Assembly: GCA_963771015.1 (NCBI GenBank)
Contig: CAVYRN010000006.1
Coordinates: 62,001-126,000 of the forward strand
Source: CAVSJJ01 sp963771015
GTDB lineage: Bacteria > Actinomycetota > Actinomycetes > Actinomycetales > Dermatophilaceae
Reading direction: 5' to 3'
DNA: 64,000 nt
Made by a program: the position numbers and the translations under genes. Positions 19,850 through 29,254 of this stretch are shown here, one piece after another; position 1 is the stretch's first letter; each line of letters starts with the position of its first letter. The notes under the pieces were generated by a model. It ran no database searches and was not told the DNA's origin. It worked only from the letters and a program-made list of their open reading frames with translations.

Positions 19850-20701
19850 TCAGGACAGGAGCAGCCGCTCGAGCCGGCGGGCCGTGCCCAGAACTCCCAG
19901 CAGGCCGAGGACCAGGAGGTAGCCGACGTGGGTGAGCAGGCCCCAGCCGACCTCGCCGAGCATGAGCCCGCGCTCCAGGGCGACCCCGTGGTAGAGCGGC
20001 GTGGCCCGAACGAGCCACTGGATCGGGCCGGGGTAGGTGGCCAGCGGGAAGAAGGTCGCCGAGAACAGGAACATCGGCTGGATGGCCAAGGTGACGTAGT
20101 CGAAGTCGACCCACGAGCGCATGAAGGTCGTCGCGAACATCCCGACCGCCGCGAACGCGAACCCGATGAACACGGCGGCCGGAACGGCGAGCACCGCCCA
20201 CCACGAGCCGACCGAGCCGGTCGCGAGCGCCACGAGGAGGAACGCGGTCGAGTAGAGCCCGCCGCGCAGCAGCGACCAGGACACCTCGCCCACCGCGATG
20301 TCGCGAGGGCCGAGAGGGGTGGCCAACATCGAGTCGTAGAGCTTGGCGTACTTGAGCTTGAAGAACACGTTGTAGGTGCTGTCCATGACGGCACCGTTCA
20401 TCGCGGACGCGGCGAGCAGCGCCGGGGCGACGAACGCGGCGTACGGGACCTCCAGGCCACCCGCCGTCGTCACCGTCCGCACGAGGGCGCCGATGCCGAT
20501 GCCGAGCGAGAACAGGTAGAAGACCGGCTCTGCGAACCCGGTGGCCAGCGCGATCCAGCCGTGCCGGAACGCCGTCACGTTGCGCTCGAGGACCCGGCGG
20601 GACAGTCCGGCGCCCGCGGGCATCGGCGCGAGTGCCGCCAGGCGGGACACCCAGGCCGGCGGGGTCCGCCGGGTACCGGAGTGCCGCGTCGTCGTGCTCA
20701 C
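19850..20701 (-). CDS. ABC-2 exporter permease (second)
   Basis: A 283-residue six-helix permease of the ABC-2/NodJ-DrrB type. Signatures are PVFYLFSLGIGIGALV, YNVFFKLKYAKLYDSMLATPL and FLFSATFFPLATYPGPIQWLVRATPLYHGVAL. The GTG start at 20701 overlaps the stop of the upstream permease gene (GTGA). It probably pairs with that permease as a heterodimer for the ATPase at 21546-22475. Substrate unknown; relatives export drugs, lipids or nodulation factors. Confidence 0.9.
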   Translation of the reverse strand: MSTTTRHSGTRRTPPAWVSRLAALAPMPAGAGLSRRVLERNVTAFRHGWIALATGFAEPVFYLFSLGIGIGALVRTVTTAGGLEVPYAAFVAPALLAASAMNGAVMDSTYNVFFKLKYAKLYDSMLATPLGPRDIAVGEVSWSLLRGGLYSTAFLLVALATGSVGSWWAVLAVPAAVFIGFAFAAVGMFATTFMRSWVDFDYVTLAIQPMFLFSATFFPLATYPGPIQWLVRATPLYHGVALERGLMLGEVGWGLLTHVGYLLVLGLLGVLGTARRLERLLLS

Positions 20702-21546
20702 GGGGTGAGCCTGCGGGTGAAGATCCGCACCGCGAGCAGCCAGCCGATGACGACGAACGCCACCAGCGCGGTGGCATGCAGCAGCGCCCACCCCGGCGAC
20801 AGTCCGCCGGTCGAGGCACCCCGGGCCAGCTCGACGCCGTGCCAGAGCGGGGTCACCCAGGCGACCGGTCGCATCCATGCCGGGAGCTGACCGATCGGGA
20901 AGAAGGTGCCCGAGAAGAGCATGAGCGGGGTGATGACGAGCCGGAAGAGGATGTTGAACCCGTCGTCACCGTTCTGCTTGCCGGTGTACGCGAAGATCGG
21001 CACGGTGAATGCCATCCCGGTCAGCACGCCGATGGGGATGCAGAGCAGGGCCCACCACGACCGGAACCCGCCGAAGAGGGCCGCGATGGCGACGAAGATC
21101 GTCGTCCCGAGGGTGAGGTGGCCGGCGACGGCGAGGAGGTGGCCGCGCAGGACCTCGCTCACCCTCAGCGGGGTGGCGAGCATCGCGGCATACATCTTGT
21201 TCCACTTGATGTACGCGAAGACCTGGTAGGTCGACTCGTTCATGGCGATCCACATCGCCTGGGTCGCCACGATGCCGGGGACGACGAAGTGGAGGTAGCT
21301 CTCGCCCGCCACGCCACCGGCCCGCGCGTCGACGAGCGAGCCCAGCCCCAGACCCATCGAGAGCAGGAACAGCAGGGGCGAGAGGAACCGGCCGATGATG
21401 CTCCCGCGCCAGGTGCGCCGGTAGACGGTGCCGAAGTAGCCGAGGACGCCCAGGTGGCTCTCGGTCGGGGTCATCGGCCGGCGGCTGCCGGGGGCCAACC
21501 GGGAGCGCAGGGCCCCACCGGTCACGAGGGGCGAGTCGACGGCCAT
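20698..21546 (-). CDS. ABC-2 exporter permease (first)
   Basis: A 282-residue paralogue of the next permease, with FLSPLLFLLSMGLGLGSLV, YQVFAYIKWNKMYAAMLATPLRVSEVL and LMLFSGTFFPIGQLPAWMRPVAWVTPLWHGVELARG. The ATG overlaps the stop of the ATPase gene by one base. The two permeases share the same layout, which supports a heterodimeric membrane unit from a gene duplication. Confidence 0.9.
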   Translation of the reverse strand: MAVDSPLVTGGALRSRLAPGSRRPMTPTESHLGVLGYFGTVYRRTWRGSIIGRFLSPLLFLLSMGLGLGSLVDARAGGVAGESYLHFVVPGIVATQAMWIAMNESTYQVFAYIKWNKMYAAMLATPLRVSEVLRGHLLAVAGHLTLGTTIFVAIAALFGGFRSWWALLCIPIGVLTGMAFTVPIFAYTGKQNGDDGFNILFRLVITPLMLFSGTFFPIGQLPAWMRPVAWVTPLWHGVELARGASTGGLSPGWALLHATALVAFVVIGWLLAVRIFTRRLTP

Positions 21547-22475
21547 CAGTCCACCAGGCTGCGGCCGGTGAGGTGGAGGAAGACGTCCTCGAGGGACGAT
21601 CGGCGCACGAGCGAGGACATCGGCTCGATGCCCCGCGCGTGGACGGCCGCCATCGCGTCCTCGCCGTCCTCGGCATAGACGAGCAGCCGGTCGGGCAGGA
21701 CCTCGAGGCGCGCGCCGATCCCGGCCACGTCGTCGGCGTGGTGCGCGTGGTCGTCGGTGTCGAAGCGCAGCTCGAGCACCTCACGGGTGGAGTACTGCTC
21801 GATGAGGGCGCGCGGAGACCCATGGGCGACGATCCGGCCACCGTCCATGACGACGAGCCGGTCGCAGAGCTGCTCGGCCTCGTCCATGTAGTGGGTCGTG
21901 ATGACGAGGGTGACCCCCTGGCGCTTGAGCCGGAACAGCCGGTCCCAGAGGATGTGCCGAGCCTGCGGGTCGAGACCCGTCGTCGGCTCGTCGAGGAGGA
22001 GCAGCTCGGGGTTGTTGATCAGCGAGCGGGCGATCGTCAGGCGCCGCTTCATCCCACCCGAGAGCGGCTCCACCCGGTCGTGGCGACGCTCGGTGAGCTG
22101 GGCGAAGTCGAGCAGCTCGTCGGCCCGCTCCCGGACCTCGCCGCGGGTCAGGCCGAAGAACCGGCCGTAGATCCACAGGTTCTCCTCGACGGTGAGCTCC
22201 TCGTCGAGGTTGTCGGTCTGCGGGCAGCTGCCGAGCCGGGCCCGGATCGCCGGCCCGTCGGTCGCCGGGTCGAGCCCGAAGATCGTCAGCTCGCCGTCGC
22301 TGACCGGTGAGACCGCCCCGACCATCCTCATCGTCGAGGACTTGCCGGCCCCGTTGGGCCCGAGGAAGCCGAACGACTCGCCGCGGCGGACGTCGACATC
22401 GATGGCGTCGACGGCCGTGAAGTCACCGAACCGCTTGGTCAGCCCGCGGGCGCGCAGCAGGACGTCGTCAGTCAC
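21546..22475 (-). CDS. ABC-2 exporter ATPase (NodI/DrrA type)
   Basis: A 309-residue nucleotide-binding subunit. Walker A GPNGAGKSS, Q-loop region CPQTDNLDEELTVEENL, signature LSGGMKRRLTIARSL, Walker B LLLLDEPTTGLDP and H-loop TTHYMDEAEQL are all intact. The C-terminal extension (about residues 225-309) matches the DrrA-type domain. It heads the three-gene operon that continues with the two permeases. A GTG start with a TAGCGT box 7 bases before it implies a leaderless message. Confidence 0.94.
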   Translation of the reverse strand: MTDDVLLRARGLTKRFGDFTAVDAIDVDVRRGESFGFLGPNGAGKSSTMRMVGAVSPVSDGELTIFGLDPATDGPAIRARLGSCPQTDNLDEELTVEENLWIYGRFFGLTRGEVRERADELLDFAQLTERRHDRVEPLSGGMKRRLTIARSLINNPELLLLDEPTTGLDPQARHILWDRLFRLKRQGVTLVITTHYMDEAEQLCDRLVVMDGGRIVAHGSPRALIEQYSTREVLELRFDTDDHAHHADDVAGIGARLEVLPDRLLVYAEDGEDAMAAVHARGIEPMSSLVRRSSLEDVFLHLTGRSLVD

Positions 22476-22482
22476 CTCGCCG

Positions 22483-22488
22483 ACGCTA
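22483..22488 (-). promoter_or_regulatory. -10 box TAGCGT for the ABC exporter operon
   Basis: Seven bases separate the box from the GTG at 22475, so transcription probably starts on the start codon. Confidence 0.6.
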
Positions 22489-22657
22489 CCTCGCGGTGAG
22501 GACAGCCTTCACCCCCGATGGTCGCGGGTGGGTCCCCCGCTGCGCGGACCGCGGGGCACGAGGGGTGGGGATCCGCCCTGTCAGCGGACGTGAAGGGGCA
22601 CATCGCCACCTCTCAGCGGGCGCCGGTTGCCGGTTCCGTATGCCGCGGAGCCGGCCG

Positions 22658-22882
22658 TCACCGCCGACGGGAGGGGCGGTCCCGGCCGAGGCGTCGCTCG
22701 TCGGGGACGTCCATGTCGCCGCACAGGGCGAGCCACACGGTCCGTGGCCGCTCGCCGGCCTCGAGAGCCTCCTGCGCCGTCCGGCCGCCGAGGGAGCCGA
22801 GGACGTGGGTCCGGGCGAGCAGCCGGGCATAGGCCGCACCGAACTCGTCGTCCATGAGGACCCAGAACTCCGACAGGCGCAT
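22658..22882 (-). CDS. DUF3046 family protein
   Basis: A 74-residue protein starting MRLSEFWVLMDDEFGAAYA and containing LGGRTAQEALEAGERPRTVWLALC, the DUF3046 pattern. Function is not known. In mycobacteria a gene of this family lies directly beside recA; here it is about 11 kb away and divergent from the Lhr helicase gene. A basic tail (RRLGRDRPSRRR) ends the protein. Confidence 0.9.
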   Translation of the reverse strand: MRLSEFWVLMDDEFGAAYARLLARTHVLGSLGGRTAQEALEAGERPRTVWLALCGDMDVPDERRLGRDRPSRRR

Positions 22883-22888
22883 CCGGGC

Positions 22889-22894
22889 AGTCTA
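22889..22894 (-). promoter_or_regulatory. -10 box TAGACT for the DUF3046 gene
   Basis: Six bases separate TAGACT from the ATG at 22882, a leaderless arrangement. Confidence 0.6.
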
Positions 22895-23024
22895 GGTCGC
22901 CCACCGTCGCCCACCGTCGCGAGGCCGACGGCATACCCGACGTCGGGGCCGACGACGCCGACGAGGGCGCGTCGCGGACGACCGCCCCGGGGCGTCGGTG
23001 CCGGGTGAGAGGCTGGGTCGCGTC

Positions 23025-26000
23025 ATGGCCTCCTCCTCCCGTATGCCGCCCGAGCCGCCCGCCGACCCCACCGGCGACGCGGCCGACCGCGACGTCCTCG
23101 GCCGGTTCTCCCCCGCGACGGCCGCCTGGTTCCGCGGAAGCTTCGCCGCGCCCACCCAGGCCCAGGCTGGAGCCTGGCGGGCCATCAGCTCCGGGCGGCA
23201 CACCCTGGTGGTGGCCCCGACCGGGTCGGGCAAGACCCTCTCGGCGTTCCTCTGGGCCCTGGACCGGCTTGCCTCGACAGCGCCGCCGGCCGACCGGCTC
23301 CGACGCTGCCGGGTCCTCTACGTCTCCCCGATGAAGGCGCTCGCCGTCGACGTCGAGCGCAACCTGCGCTCCCCGCTCGTCGGGATCGGCCATGCGGCGA
23401 CCCGGCTCGGCCTGCCCGGTCCCGACATCTCCGTCTCGGTCCGCTCCGGCGACACCCCGACCGACCAGCGGCGGGCGTTCGCCCGCACCCCGACCGACGT
23501 CCTCATCACGACCCCGGAGTCGCTGTTCCTCCTCCTCACCTCGGCCGCGCGCGAGGCGCTCACCGGTGTCGAGACCGTCATCGTCGACGAGATCCACGCC
23601 CTGGCCGGCACGAAGCGGGGGGCCCACCTGGCCGTGTCCCTCGAGCGGCTCGACGCGCTGCTCGAGCGGCCGGCCCAGCGGGTCGGCCTGTCGGCCACGG
23701 TCCGGCCGGTCGACGAGGTGGCCCGCTACCTCGCCGGAGGACGCCCCGTCGAGATCGTCCAACCCCGGTCGACCAAGGCGTGGGACCTGCGGGTCGTCGT
23801 CCCGGTCGCCGACATGTCCGATCTCGGCGAGCCGACCGGCGACCTCAGCGGCGCGGCCTCGGGCGCCGAGCGGCGGACGTCGATCTGGCCGCACGTCGAG
23901 GAGCGGATCGTCGACCTCGTCGCCCAGCACCGCTCGACCCTCGTCTTCGCCAACAGCCGCCGGCTCGCCGAGCGGCTGACCGCCCGCCTCAACGAGATCT
24001 GGGACGAGCGCCTCGCCGCCGCCGAGCTCGCCGCACGAGGAGCGCCCGACGCACCCGACGAGGGCCCGGCGGTGCCCGCGCCGGGCGGGCGGACCACCGG
24101 CCACCGACCCACCGCGAACCGGACGCCGGCCGAGATCATGGCCCAGGCCGGGGCCGGCCGCGGGGCCCCCGCCGTCCTCGCCCGGGCCCACCACGGCTCG
24201 GTGAGCAAGGAGGCCCGTGCCGAGATCGAGGAGGAGCTGAAGTCCGGGCGGCTGCCCGCCGTGGTTGCGACGAGCAGCCTGGAGCTCGGCATCGACATGG
24301 GCGCCGTCGACCTCGTGGTCCAGGTGGAGTCGCCGCCGTCGGTCGCCTCCGGGCTGCAGCGGGTCGGCCGGGCCGGTCACCAGGTCGGCGCGGTGAGCCG
24401 CGGGGTCCTCTTCCCGAAGTTCCGCGGCGACCTCGTCCAGACCGCGGTCGTCGTCGAGCGGATGCGCGAGGGGGCCATCGAGGCGCTGTCGGTGCCGTCG
24501 AACCCGCTCGACGTCCTCGCCCAGCAGGTCGTGGCGATGTGCGCCCTGGACGACTGGAGCGTCGGCGAGGTCCACGACCTCGTCCGCCGGGCCGCCCCGT
24601 TCGGCACCCTGTCCCGGGCGGTCCTCGAGTCGGTGCTCGACATGCTCGCCGGGCGGTACCCGAGCGACGAGTTCGCCGAGCTTCGACCCCGGCTCGTGTG
24701 GGACCGGCTCGCCGACACCCTCACCGGACGCCGGGGGGCCCAGCGGCTCGCGGTGACGAGCGGCGGGACGATCCCCGACCGGGGCCTGTACGCCGTCTTC
24801 CTCGCCACCGGGGAGGGCCCGGGACGGCGGGTGGGCGAGCTCGACGAGGAGATGGTCTACGAGTCGCGGGTCGGCGACCTGTTCACCCTCGGCACCTCGA
24901 CGTGGCGGATCGAGGACATCACGCACGACCGGGTGCTCGTCACGCCGGCGCCGGGGCTGCCCGGCCGGCTGCCGTTCTGGAAGGGCGACTCGCTCGGCCG
25001 ACCCGCCGAGCTGGGCCGCGCCGTCGGCGCCTTCGTCCGCGAGGTCGCCGGCCTGTCGGCCCGGGCCGCCCGAGAGCGGGTCATGGCCTCGGGGCTCGAC
25101 GCCTGGGCCGCGGACAACCTCGTCGACTACCTCACCGAGCAGCGCGAGGCGACCGGGCACGTCCCCGACGACCGGACGGTCGTCGTCGAGCGGTTCCGCG
25201 ACGAGCTCGGCGACTGGCGGGTCGCCGTCCTCAGCCCGTTCGGTGCACCCGTCCACGCGCCGTGGGCGCTCGCGGTGTCGGCGCGGATGCGCGAACGCTT
25301 CGGGGTCGACGTGCAGGCGATGCACGGCGACGACGGCATCGTCTTCCGGCTTCCCGACCTCGAGCTCGCGGGGGACGCCGGGAGCGGAAGCACCGGCATC
25401 GGCGCCGAGCTCCTCGAGCTCGTCACGATCGCCGCCGACGACGTCCACGACCTCGTGACCGGCGAGATCGGCGGGTCGGCGGTCTTCGCGGCCCGGTTCC
25501 GGGAGTGCGCGGCCCGGGCGCTGCTCCTCCCCCGGCGGCGGCCGGACCGCCGACAGGCCCTCTGGCAACAGCGCCAGCGCGCCGCCCAGCTGCTCGAGGT
25601 GGCGAGCCAGTACCCGACGTTCCCCATCGTGCTCGAGGCGGTGCGCGAGGTCGTCCAGGACGTCTTCGACGTGCCCGGGCTGACCGGGCTCATGCGCGAT
25701 GTCGAGGCCCGACGGGTGCGCCTGCTCGAGGTTGAGAGCACCCAACCCAGCCCGTTCGCCCGGTCGCTGCTCTTCGGCTACGTCGCCCAGTTCCTCTACG
25801 AGGGCGACAGCCCGCTCGCCGAGCGACGGGCTGCGGCCCTGTCCCTCGACCCGGCCCTCCTCGCCGAGCTGCTCGGCACCGGCGACGGGCTGGCGCTGCG
25901 CGACCTCCTCGACGCCGAGCAGATCGCGCGGACCGGGGCCGAGCTGCAGAGACTCTCCCCGGAACGGGCCTGCCGCGACGCCGAGGACGTTGCCGACCTA

Positions 26001-27827
26001 CTCCGTGCACTCGGCCCGCTGCCGACCGAGGCCGTCGGGGCCAGGTGCGTCGCCGCGGCGAGCGCCACCGAGGTGGGTGGCTGGCTCGTCGACCTCGAGG
26101 GGGCCCGGAGGGTCATCCGGGTGGGCCTGGCCGGCGCCGAGCACTGGGCGGCCGTCGAGGATGCCGCCCGCCTGCGCGACGCCCTCGGCGCTTCCCTGCC
26201 GGTCGGCCTGCCTCAGGCGTTCCTCGACCCGGTGTCCGACCCACTCGGCGACCTCGTCGCCCGCTACGCGCGCACCCATGGTCCGTTCCGCGTGGCCGAC
26301 GTGGCCGGGCACTTCGGGCTCGGCACCGCCGTCGCCCACGCCGCACTCGTCCGGCTGGTTGCCGTCGGCCGGCTCGTCGAGGGCGAGTTCCTTCCCGAGG
26401 AGTCCGGGGCCACCGAGTACTGCGACGCCGAGGTTCTGCGGCTGCTCCGTCGCCGGTCGCTGGCGTCGTTGCGGGCCGAGGTCGAGCCGGTGACGACGCG
26501 CGACCTGGCGCGGTTCCTGCCGGCCTGGCAGGGGATCGGGCAGGGCCTGCGCGGTCGCGAGGGCCTCCTCCGCGCGGTCGAGCAGCTGAGCGGCGCCCTG
26601 CTGCCGGCGAGCGCCGTCGAGTCCCTGGTCCTACCGAGCCGGGTCGTCGACTACACGCCGGCCCTCCTCGACGAGACCATGGCGACCGGTGAGGTGCTCT
26701 GGTGCGGGCACGGTGCCCTCGCCGGCGACGACGGCTGGGTATCGCTCCACCTCGCCGAGACCGCGCCGCTCACCCTGCCCGTTCCCACCCGCGGGGCCGA
26801 GGCGACCGAGGTGGCCGGGGCGCTGCTCGACGCGTTGGCCGGGGGCGGCGCCTACTTCTTCCGGACGCTGTCCGACGCCGTCGACGGCACCGACGACGTG
26901 ACGGTGGCCGGGGCGCTGTGGGACCTCGTGTGGTCCGGACGGGTCACCGGCGACACCTTCGCTCCGGTCCGGGCGGTGCTCGCCGGGGGACGGAGCGCGC
27001 ACCAGCAGACCCGGGGCGGCCCGCGGTCCGGCCGGTATGCCGGCCGTCGCGGCTCGCTGGGGGCACTCGGCGCTCGAACCGGCCGACCGGCCATGCCCGT
27101 CCGCTCCGGCCCACCGACCGTCGTCGGCCGCTGGGGCCTGCTTCCCGAGCGTGACCTCGACCCCACTCGACGGGCGTACGCCCTCGCCGAGCAGCTCCTC
27201 GACCGCCACGGGGTCCTCACCCGCGGGGCCGTCGCCGCCGAGGACGCGCCCGGCGGGTTCGCCGCGATCTACCGCGTGCTCGCCGCGGCCGAGGAGGCCG
27301 GCCGGATTCGCCGGGGCTATTTCGTCGAGTCGCTCGGCGCCTCTCAGTTCGGGACGACGGGTGCCGTCGACCGGCTGCGCGGGTCGGCCAGGGGCGTCGG
27401 GGACGCCGCGCTCCGGCCGGTGGGCGGGGCCACGGTCCTGGCCGCGTGCGACCCGGCCAACCCCTTCGGGGCGGCGATCGGCTGGCCGCCCCGCCCCGAG
27501 CGCGAGAGCACCGACGGCGCGGTCGGCGCCCGGAGCGGGCATCAACCCGGGCGCAAGGCCGGGGCCCTCGTCGTCCTCGTCGACGGTGGCCTCGTCCTCT
27601 ACGTCGAGCGCGGCGGCCGGACCCTGCTGTCGTGGGGAGCCGACGGCGATGCGCTCCAGTCCGCCGCCGATGCCCTCGCGCTGGCGGTCCGGGAGGGCGC
27701 GCTCGGGCGTCTCACCGTCGAGAAGGCCGACGGTGGCCGGCTCCTCGGCTCCGACCACCCCCTCGTCGCGGCCCTCGAGGCGGCCGGCTTCCGGGCGACC
27801 CCGCGCGGGCTGCGGCTGCGGCGGTGA
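23025..27827 (+). CDS. lhr: Large helicase-related protein Lhr
   Basis: A 1600-residue SF2 helicase that unwinds RNA-DNA and damaged DNA substrates. Helicase motifs are visible: APTGSGKTLSAF (I), VDEIHALAGTKRGAHL (II), GLSATVRP (III), SSLELGIDMG (V) and QRVGRAGH (VI). The long C-terminal half (about residues 850-1600) holds the Lhr winged-helix and beta-barrel extensions. I start at the ATG at 23025; GTG at 22998 and ATG at 23043 are alternatives. The Nei-type glycosylase gene follows on the same strand 68 bases later, the same lhr-nei pairing as in M. tuberculosis. Confidence 0.95.
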   Translation: MASSSRMPPEPPADPTGDAADRDVLGRFSPATAAWFRGSFAAPTQAQAGAWRAISSGRHTLVVAPTGSGKTLSAFLWALDRLASTAPPADRLRRCRVLYVSPMKALAVDVERNLRSPLVGIGHAATRLGLPGPDISVSVRSGDTPTDQRRAFARTPTDVLITTPESLFLLLTSAAREALTGVETVIVDEIHALAGTKRGAHLAVSLERLDALLERPAQRVGLSATVRPVDEVARYLAGGRPVEIVQPRSTKAWDLRVVVPVADMSDLGEPTGDLSGAASGAERRTSIWPHVEERIVDLVAQHRSTLVFANSRRLAERLTARLNEIWDERLAAAELAARGAPDAPDEGPAVPAPGGRTTGHRPTANRTPAEIMAQAGAGRGAPAVLARAHHGSVSKEARAEIEEELKSGRLPAVVATSSLELGIDMGAVDLVVQVESPPSVASGLQRVGRAGHQVGAVSRGVLFPKFRGDLVQTAVVVERMREGAIEALSVPSNPLDVLAQQVVAMCALDDWSVGEVHDLVRRAAPFGTLSRAVLESVLDMLAGRYPSDEFAELRPRLVWDRLADTLTGRRGAQRLAVTSGGTIPDRGLYAVFLATGEGPGRRVGELDEEMVYESRVGDLFTLGTSTWRIEDITHDRVLVTPAPGLPGRLPFWKGDSLGRPAELGRAVGAFVREVAGLSARAARERVMASGLDAWAADNLVDYLTEQREATGHVPDDRTVVVERFRDELGDWRVAVLSPFGAPVHAPWALAVSARMRERFGVDVQAMHGDDGIVFRLPDLELAGDAGSGSTGIGAELLELVTIAADDVHDLVTGEIGGSAVFAARFRECAARALLLPRRRPDRRQALWQQRQRAAQLLEVASQYPTFPIVLEAVREVVQDVFDVPGLTGLMRDVEARRVRLLEVESTQPSPFARSLLFGYVAQFLYEGDSPLAERRAAALSLDPALLAELLGTGDGLALRDLLDAEQIARTGAELQRLSPERACRDAEDVADLLRALGPLPTEAVGARCVAAASATEVGGWLVDLEGARRVIRVGLAGAEHWAAVEDAARLRDALGASLPVGLPQAFLDPVSDPLGDLVARYARTHGPFRVADVAGHFGLGTAVAHAALVRLVAVGRLVEGEFLPEESGATEYCDAEVLRLLRRRSLASLRAEVEPVTTRDLARFLPAWQGIGQGLRGREGLLRAVEQLSGALLPASAVESLVLPSRVVDYTPALLDETMATGEVLWCGHGALAGDDGWVSLHLAETAPLTLPVPTRGAEATEVAGALLDALAGGGAYFFRTLSDAVDGTDDVTVAGALWDLVWSGRVTGDTFAPVRAVLAGGRSAHQQTRGGPRSGRYAGRRGSLGALGARTGRPAMPVRSGPPTVVGRWGLLPERDLDPTRRAYALAEQLLDRHGVLTRGAVAAEDAPGGFAAIYRVLAAAEEAGRIRRGYFVESLGASQFGTTGAVDRLRGSARGVGDAALRPVGGATVLAACDPANPFGAAIGWPPRPERESTDGAVGARSGHQPGRKAGALVVLVDGGLVLYVERGGRTLLSWGADGDALQSAADALALAVREGALGRLTVEKADGGRLLGSDHPLVAALEAAGFRATPRGLRLRR

Positions 27828-27895
27828 CCCGATGAGGGCTCCCCGCGTGCCACCCTGCGCACCCTGGACGAGGTTCCCGACGAGGGGGGACGCCG

Positions 27896-28735
27896 GTGCC
27901 GGAGGGTGACACCGTCTGGCGAACGGCGCGCCGGCTGCACGCGGCCCTCGTCGGTGAGCCGCTGGTCCTGGCCGAGCTGCGCTGGCCCGGTGTGGCCGAC
28001 CTCGACCTCGTCGGGGCCCGGACGGCAGAGGTCCTCAGCCGCGGGAAGCATCTCCTCCACCGGCTCGACTCGGGGATGACGGTCCACTCGCACCTGCGGA
28101 TGGAGGGACAGTGGCGAGTGGCCCGCGCCGGAGTCGACACCGCGTCGTTCCTGCGGCGTGCCGACCTGAGGGCGGCCCTGGGGACCGCCGACTGGACGGC
28201 GGTGGGGCTGCGGCTCGGCGTGCTCGACGTGGTCCCCACCAACCAGGAGGCGGACCTCGTCGGCCATCTCGGACCCGACGTCCTCGGGCCCGACTGGGAC
28301 CCCGCCCGGGCGGCCACTGCCGTCTCGGCGCATCCCGCGACGGTGGGCGAGGCGCTCCTCGACCAGCGCACACTCGCGGGCGTCGGCACCTTCTGGGCCA
28401 GCGAGGCACTCTTCCTCGAGGGCATCCTGCCGTGGACACCGGCCGCCCAGCTGTCGGCGGGCCGGGTCGCGGCGCTGGTCGGCCGGGTTCAGCGACTCAT
28501 GGACGCCGGCCGCCGGTATCCCGTCATGTCCAGCACCAGGATCCACCGACGCGGCCAGGAGAGCTACGTCCATGCCAGGTCCGGTCGCCCCTGCCGTCGC
28601 TGCGGCAACCCGGTCCGGGTCGCGGCGATCGGCTACCCGCCGACCCAGCGGGTGCTCTTCTCGTGCCCGACCTGCCAGGGCGGGCTCGCACCGACCGACG
28701 ACGGACACCCCCAGCGCCCGCTCGGGTCACGGTGA
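27896..28735 (+). CDS. nei: Fpg/Nei-family DNA glycosylase (Nei2-like)
   Basis: Removes oxidised pyrimidines and cuts the abasic site. The mature N terminus MPEGDTVWRTARRLH has the catalytic Pro2 and Glu3. The helix-two-turn-helix segment VGEALLDQRTLAGVGTFWASEALF is present, and the zinc finger is CRRCG...CPTC near residues 228-262. The GTG at 27896 is fixed by the need for Pro at position 2 and follows GAGGGGGGA. It probably works with Lhr in oxidative-damage repair. Confidence 0.93.
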   Translation: MPEGDTVWRTARRLHAALVGEPLVLAELRWPGVADLDLVGARTAEVLSRGKHLLHRLDSGMTVHSHLRMEGQWRVARAGVDTASFLRRADLRAALGTADWTAVGLRLGVLDVVPTNQEADLVGHLGPDVLGPDWDPARAATAVSAHPATVGEALLDQRTLAGVGTFWASEALFLEGILPWTPAAQLSAGRVAALVGRVQRLMDAGRRYPVMSSTRIHRRGQESYVHARSGRPCRRCGNPVRVAAIGYPPTQRVLFSCPTCQGGLAPTDDGHPQRPLGSR

Positions 28736-28751
28736 CCGCGGTTGGCGCCGG

Positions 28752-29051
28752 TCAGGCAGCGGAGGCGGAGACCTCGGCCGTCGCCGGGAGGGGCAGCGCG
28801 AGCGGTGCAGACATCGCCTCGGTCTCGGCGACCCGCTCGGAGACGGAGCCGAGCACGTCGGACAGCGAGAGGCCGAGGGCGACGCACACCGAGAAGAGCA
28901 GCTCGGAGGATGCCTCCTTGGTCCCGCGCTCGATCTCGCTGAGGTAGCCGAGGGACACCGAGGCTGCGGCCGAGACCTCGCGCAGGGTCTTGCCCTGGGC
29001 CTGGCGGCGCTCACGCAGGACGTCGCCCAGCTCTCGACGCAGCAGAATCAT
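28752..29051 (-). CDS. clgR: Clp gene regulator ClgR
   Basis: A 99-residue HTH-XRE activator of clp protease and stress genes. The helix-turn-helix spans about residues 10-65 (LRERRQAQGKTLREVS and SLGYLSEIERGTKEASSELL). The ATG at 29051 has a strong AAGGAGG site. A second in-frame ATG near 29087 follows a TACGGT box and could be an alternative, longer start. As in mycobacteria, it lies beside pgsA and ftsK. The C-terminal LAETEAMSAPLALPLPATAEVSASAA-like end (alanine-rich, ending SASAA) suggests Clp-mediated turnover. Confidence 0.93.
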   Translation of the reverse strand: MILLRRELGDVLRERRQAQGKTLREVSAAASVSLGYLSEIERGTKEASSELLFSVCVALGLSLSDVLGSVSERVAETEAMSAPLALPLPATAEVSASAA

Positions 29052-29254
29052 GACGCCTCCTTCACGCGAACGGCCACCCGTGTTCATGCCCCACCGTACC
29101 TCCCTGAGCAGGCACCGCGAGGGAAATACCCGGCGAGTGGACGCCGACCCGGCGGGCGGACGGCCCACCGGAGCGAGGGGGCGGCCCACCGGGCGGGGCG
29201 AGGCGGAAGCCGGCCCCCGGCGTCAACACCCGGATCGGCTGCGGCTTTCCCCGG

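Noticed and set aside
22581..25745. Open frame of 1054 codons opposite lhr
   Set aside because: Shadow frame; all helicase motifs are on the plus strand.
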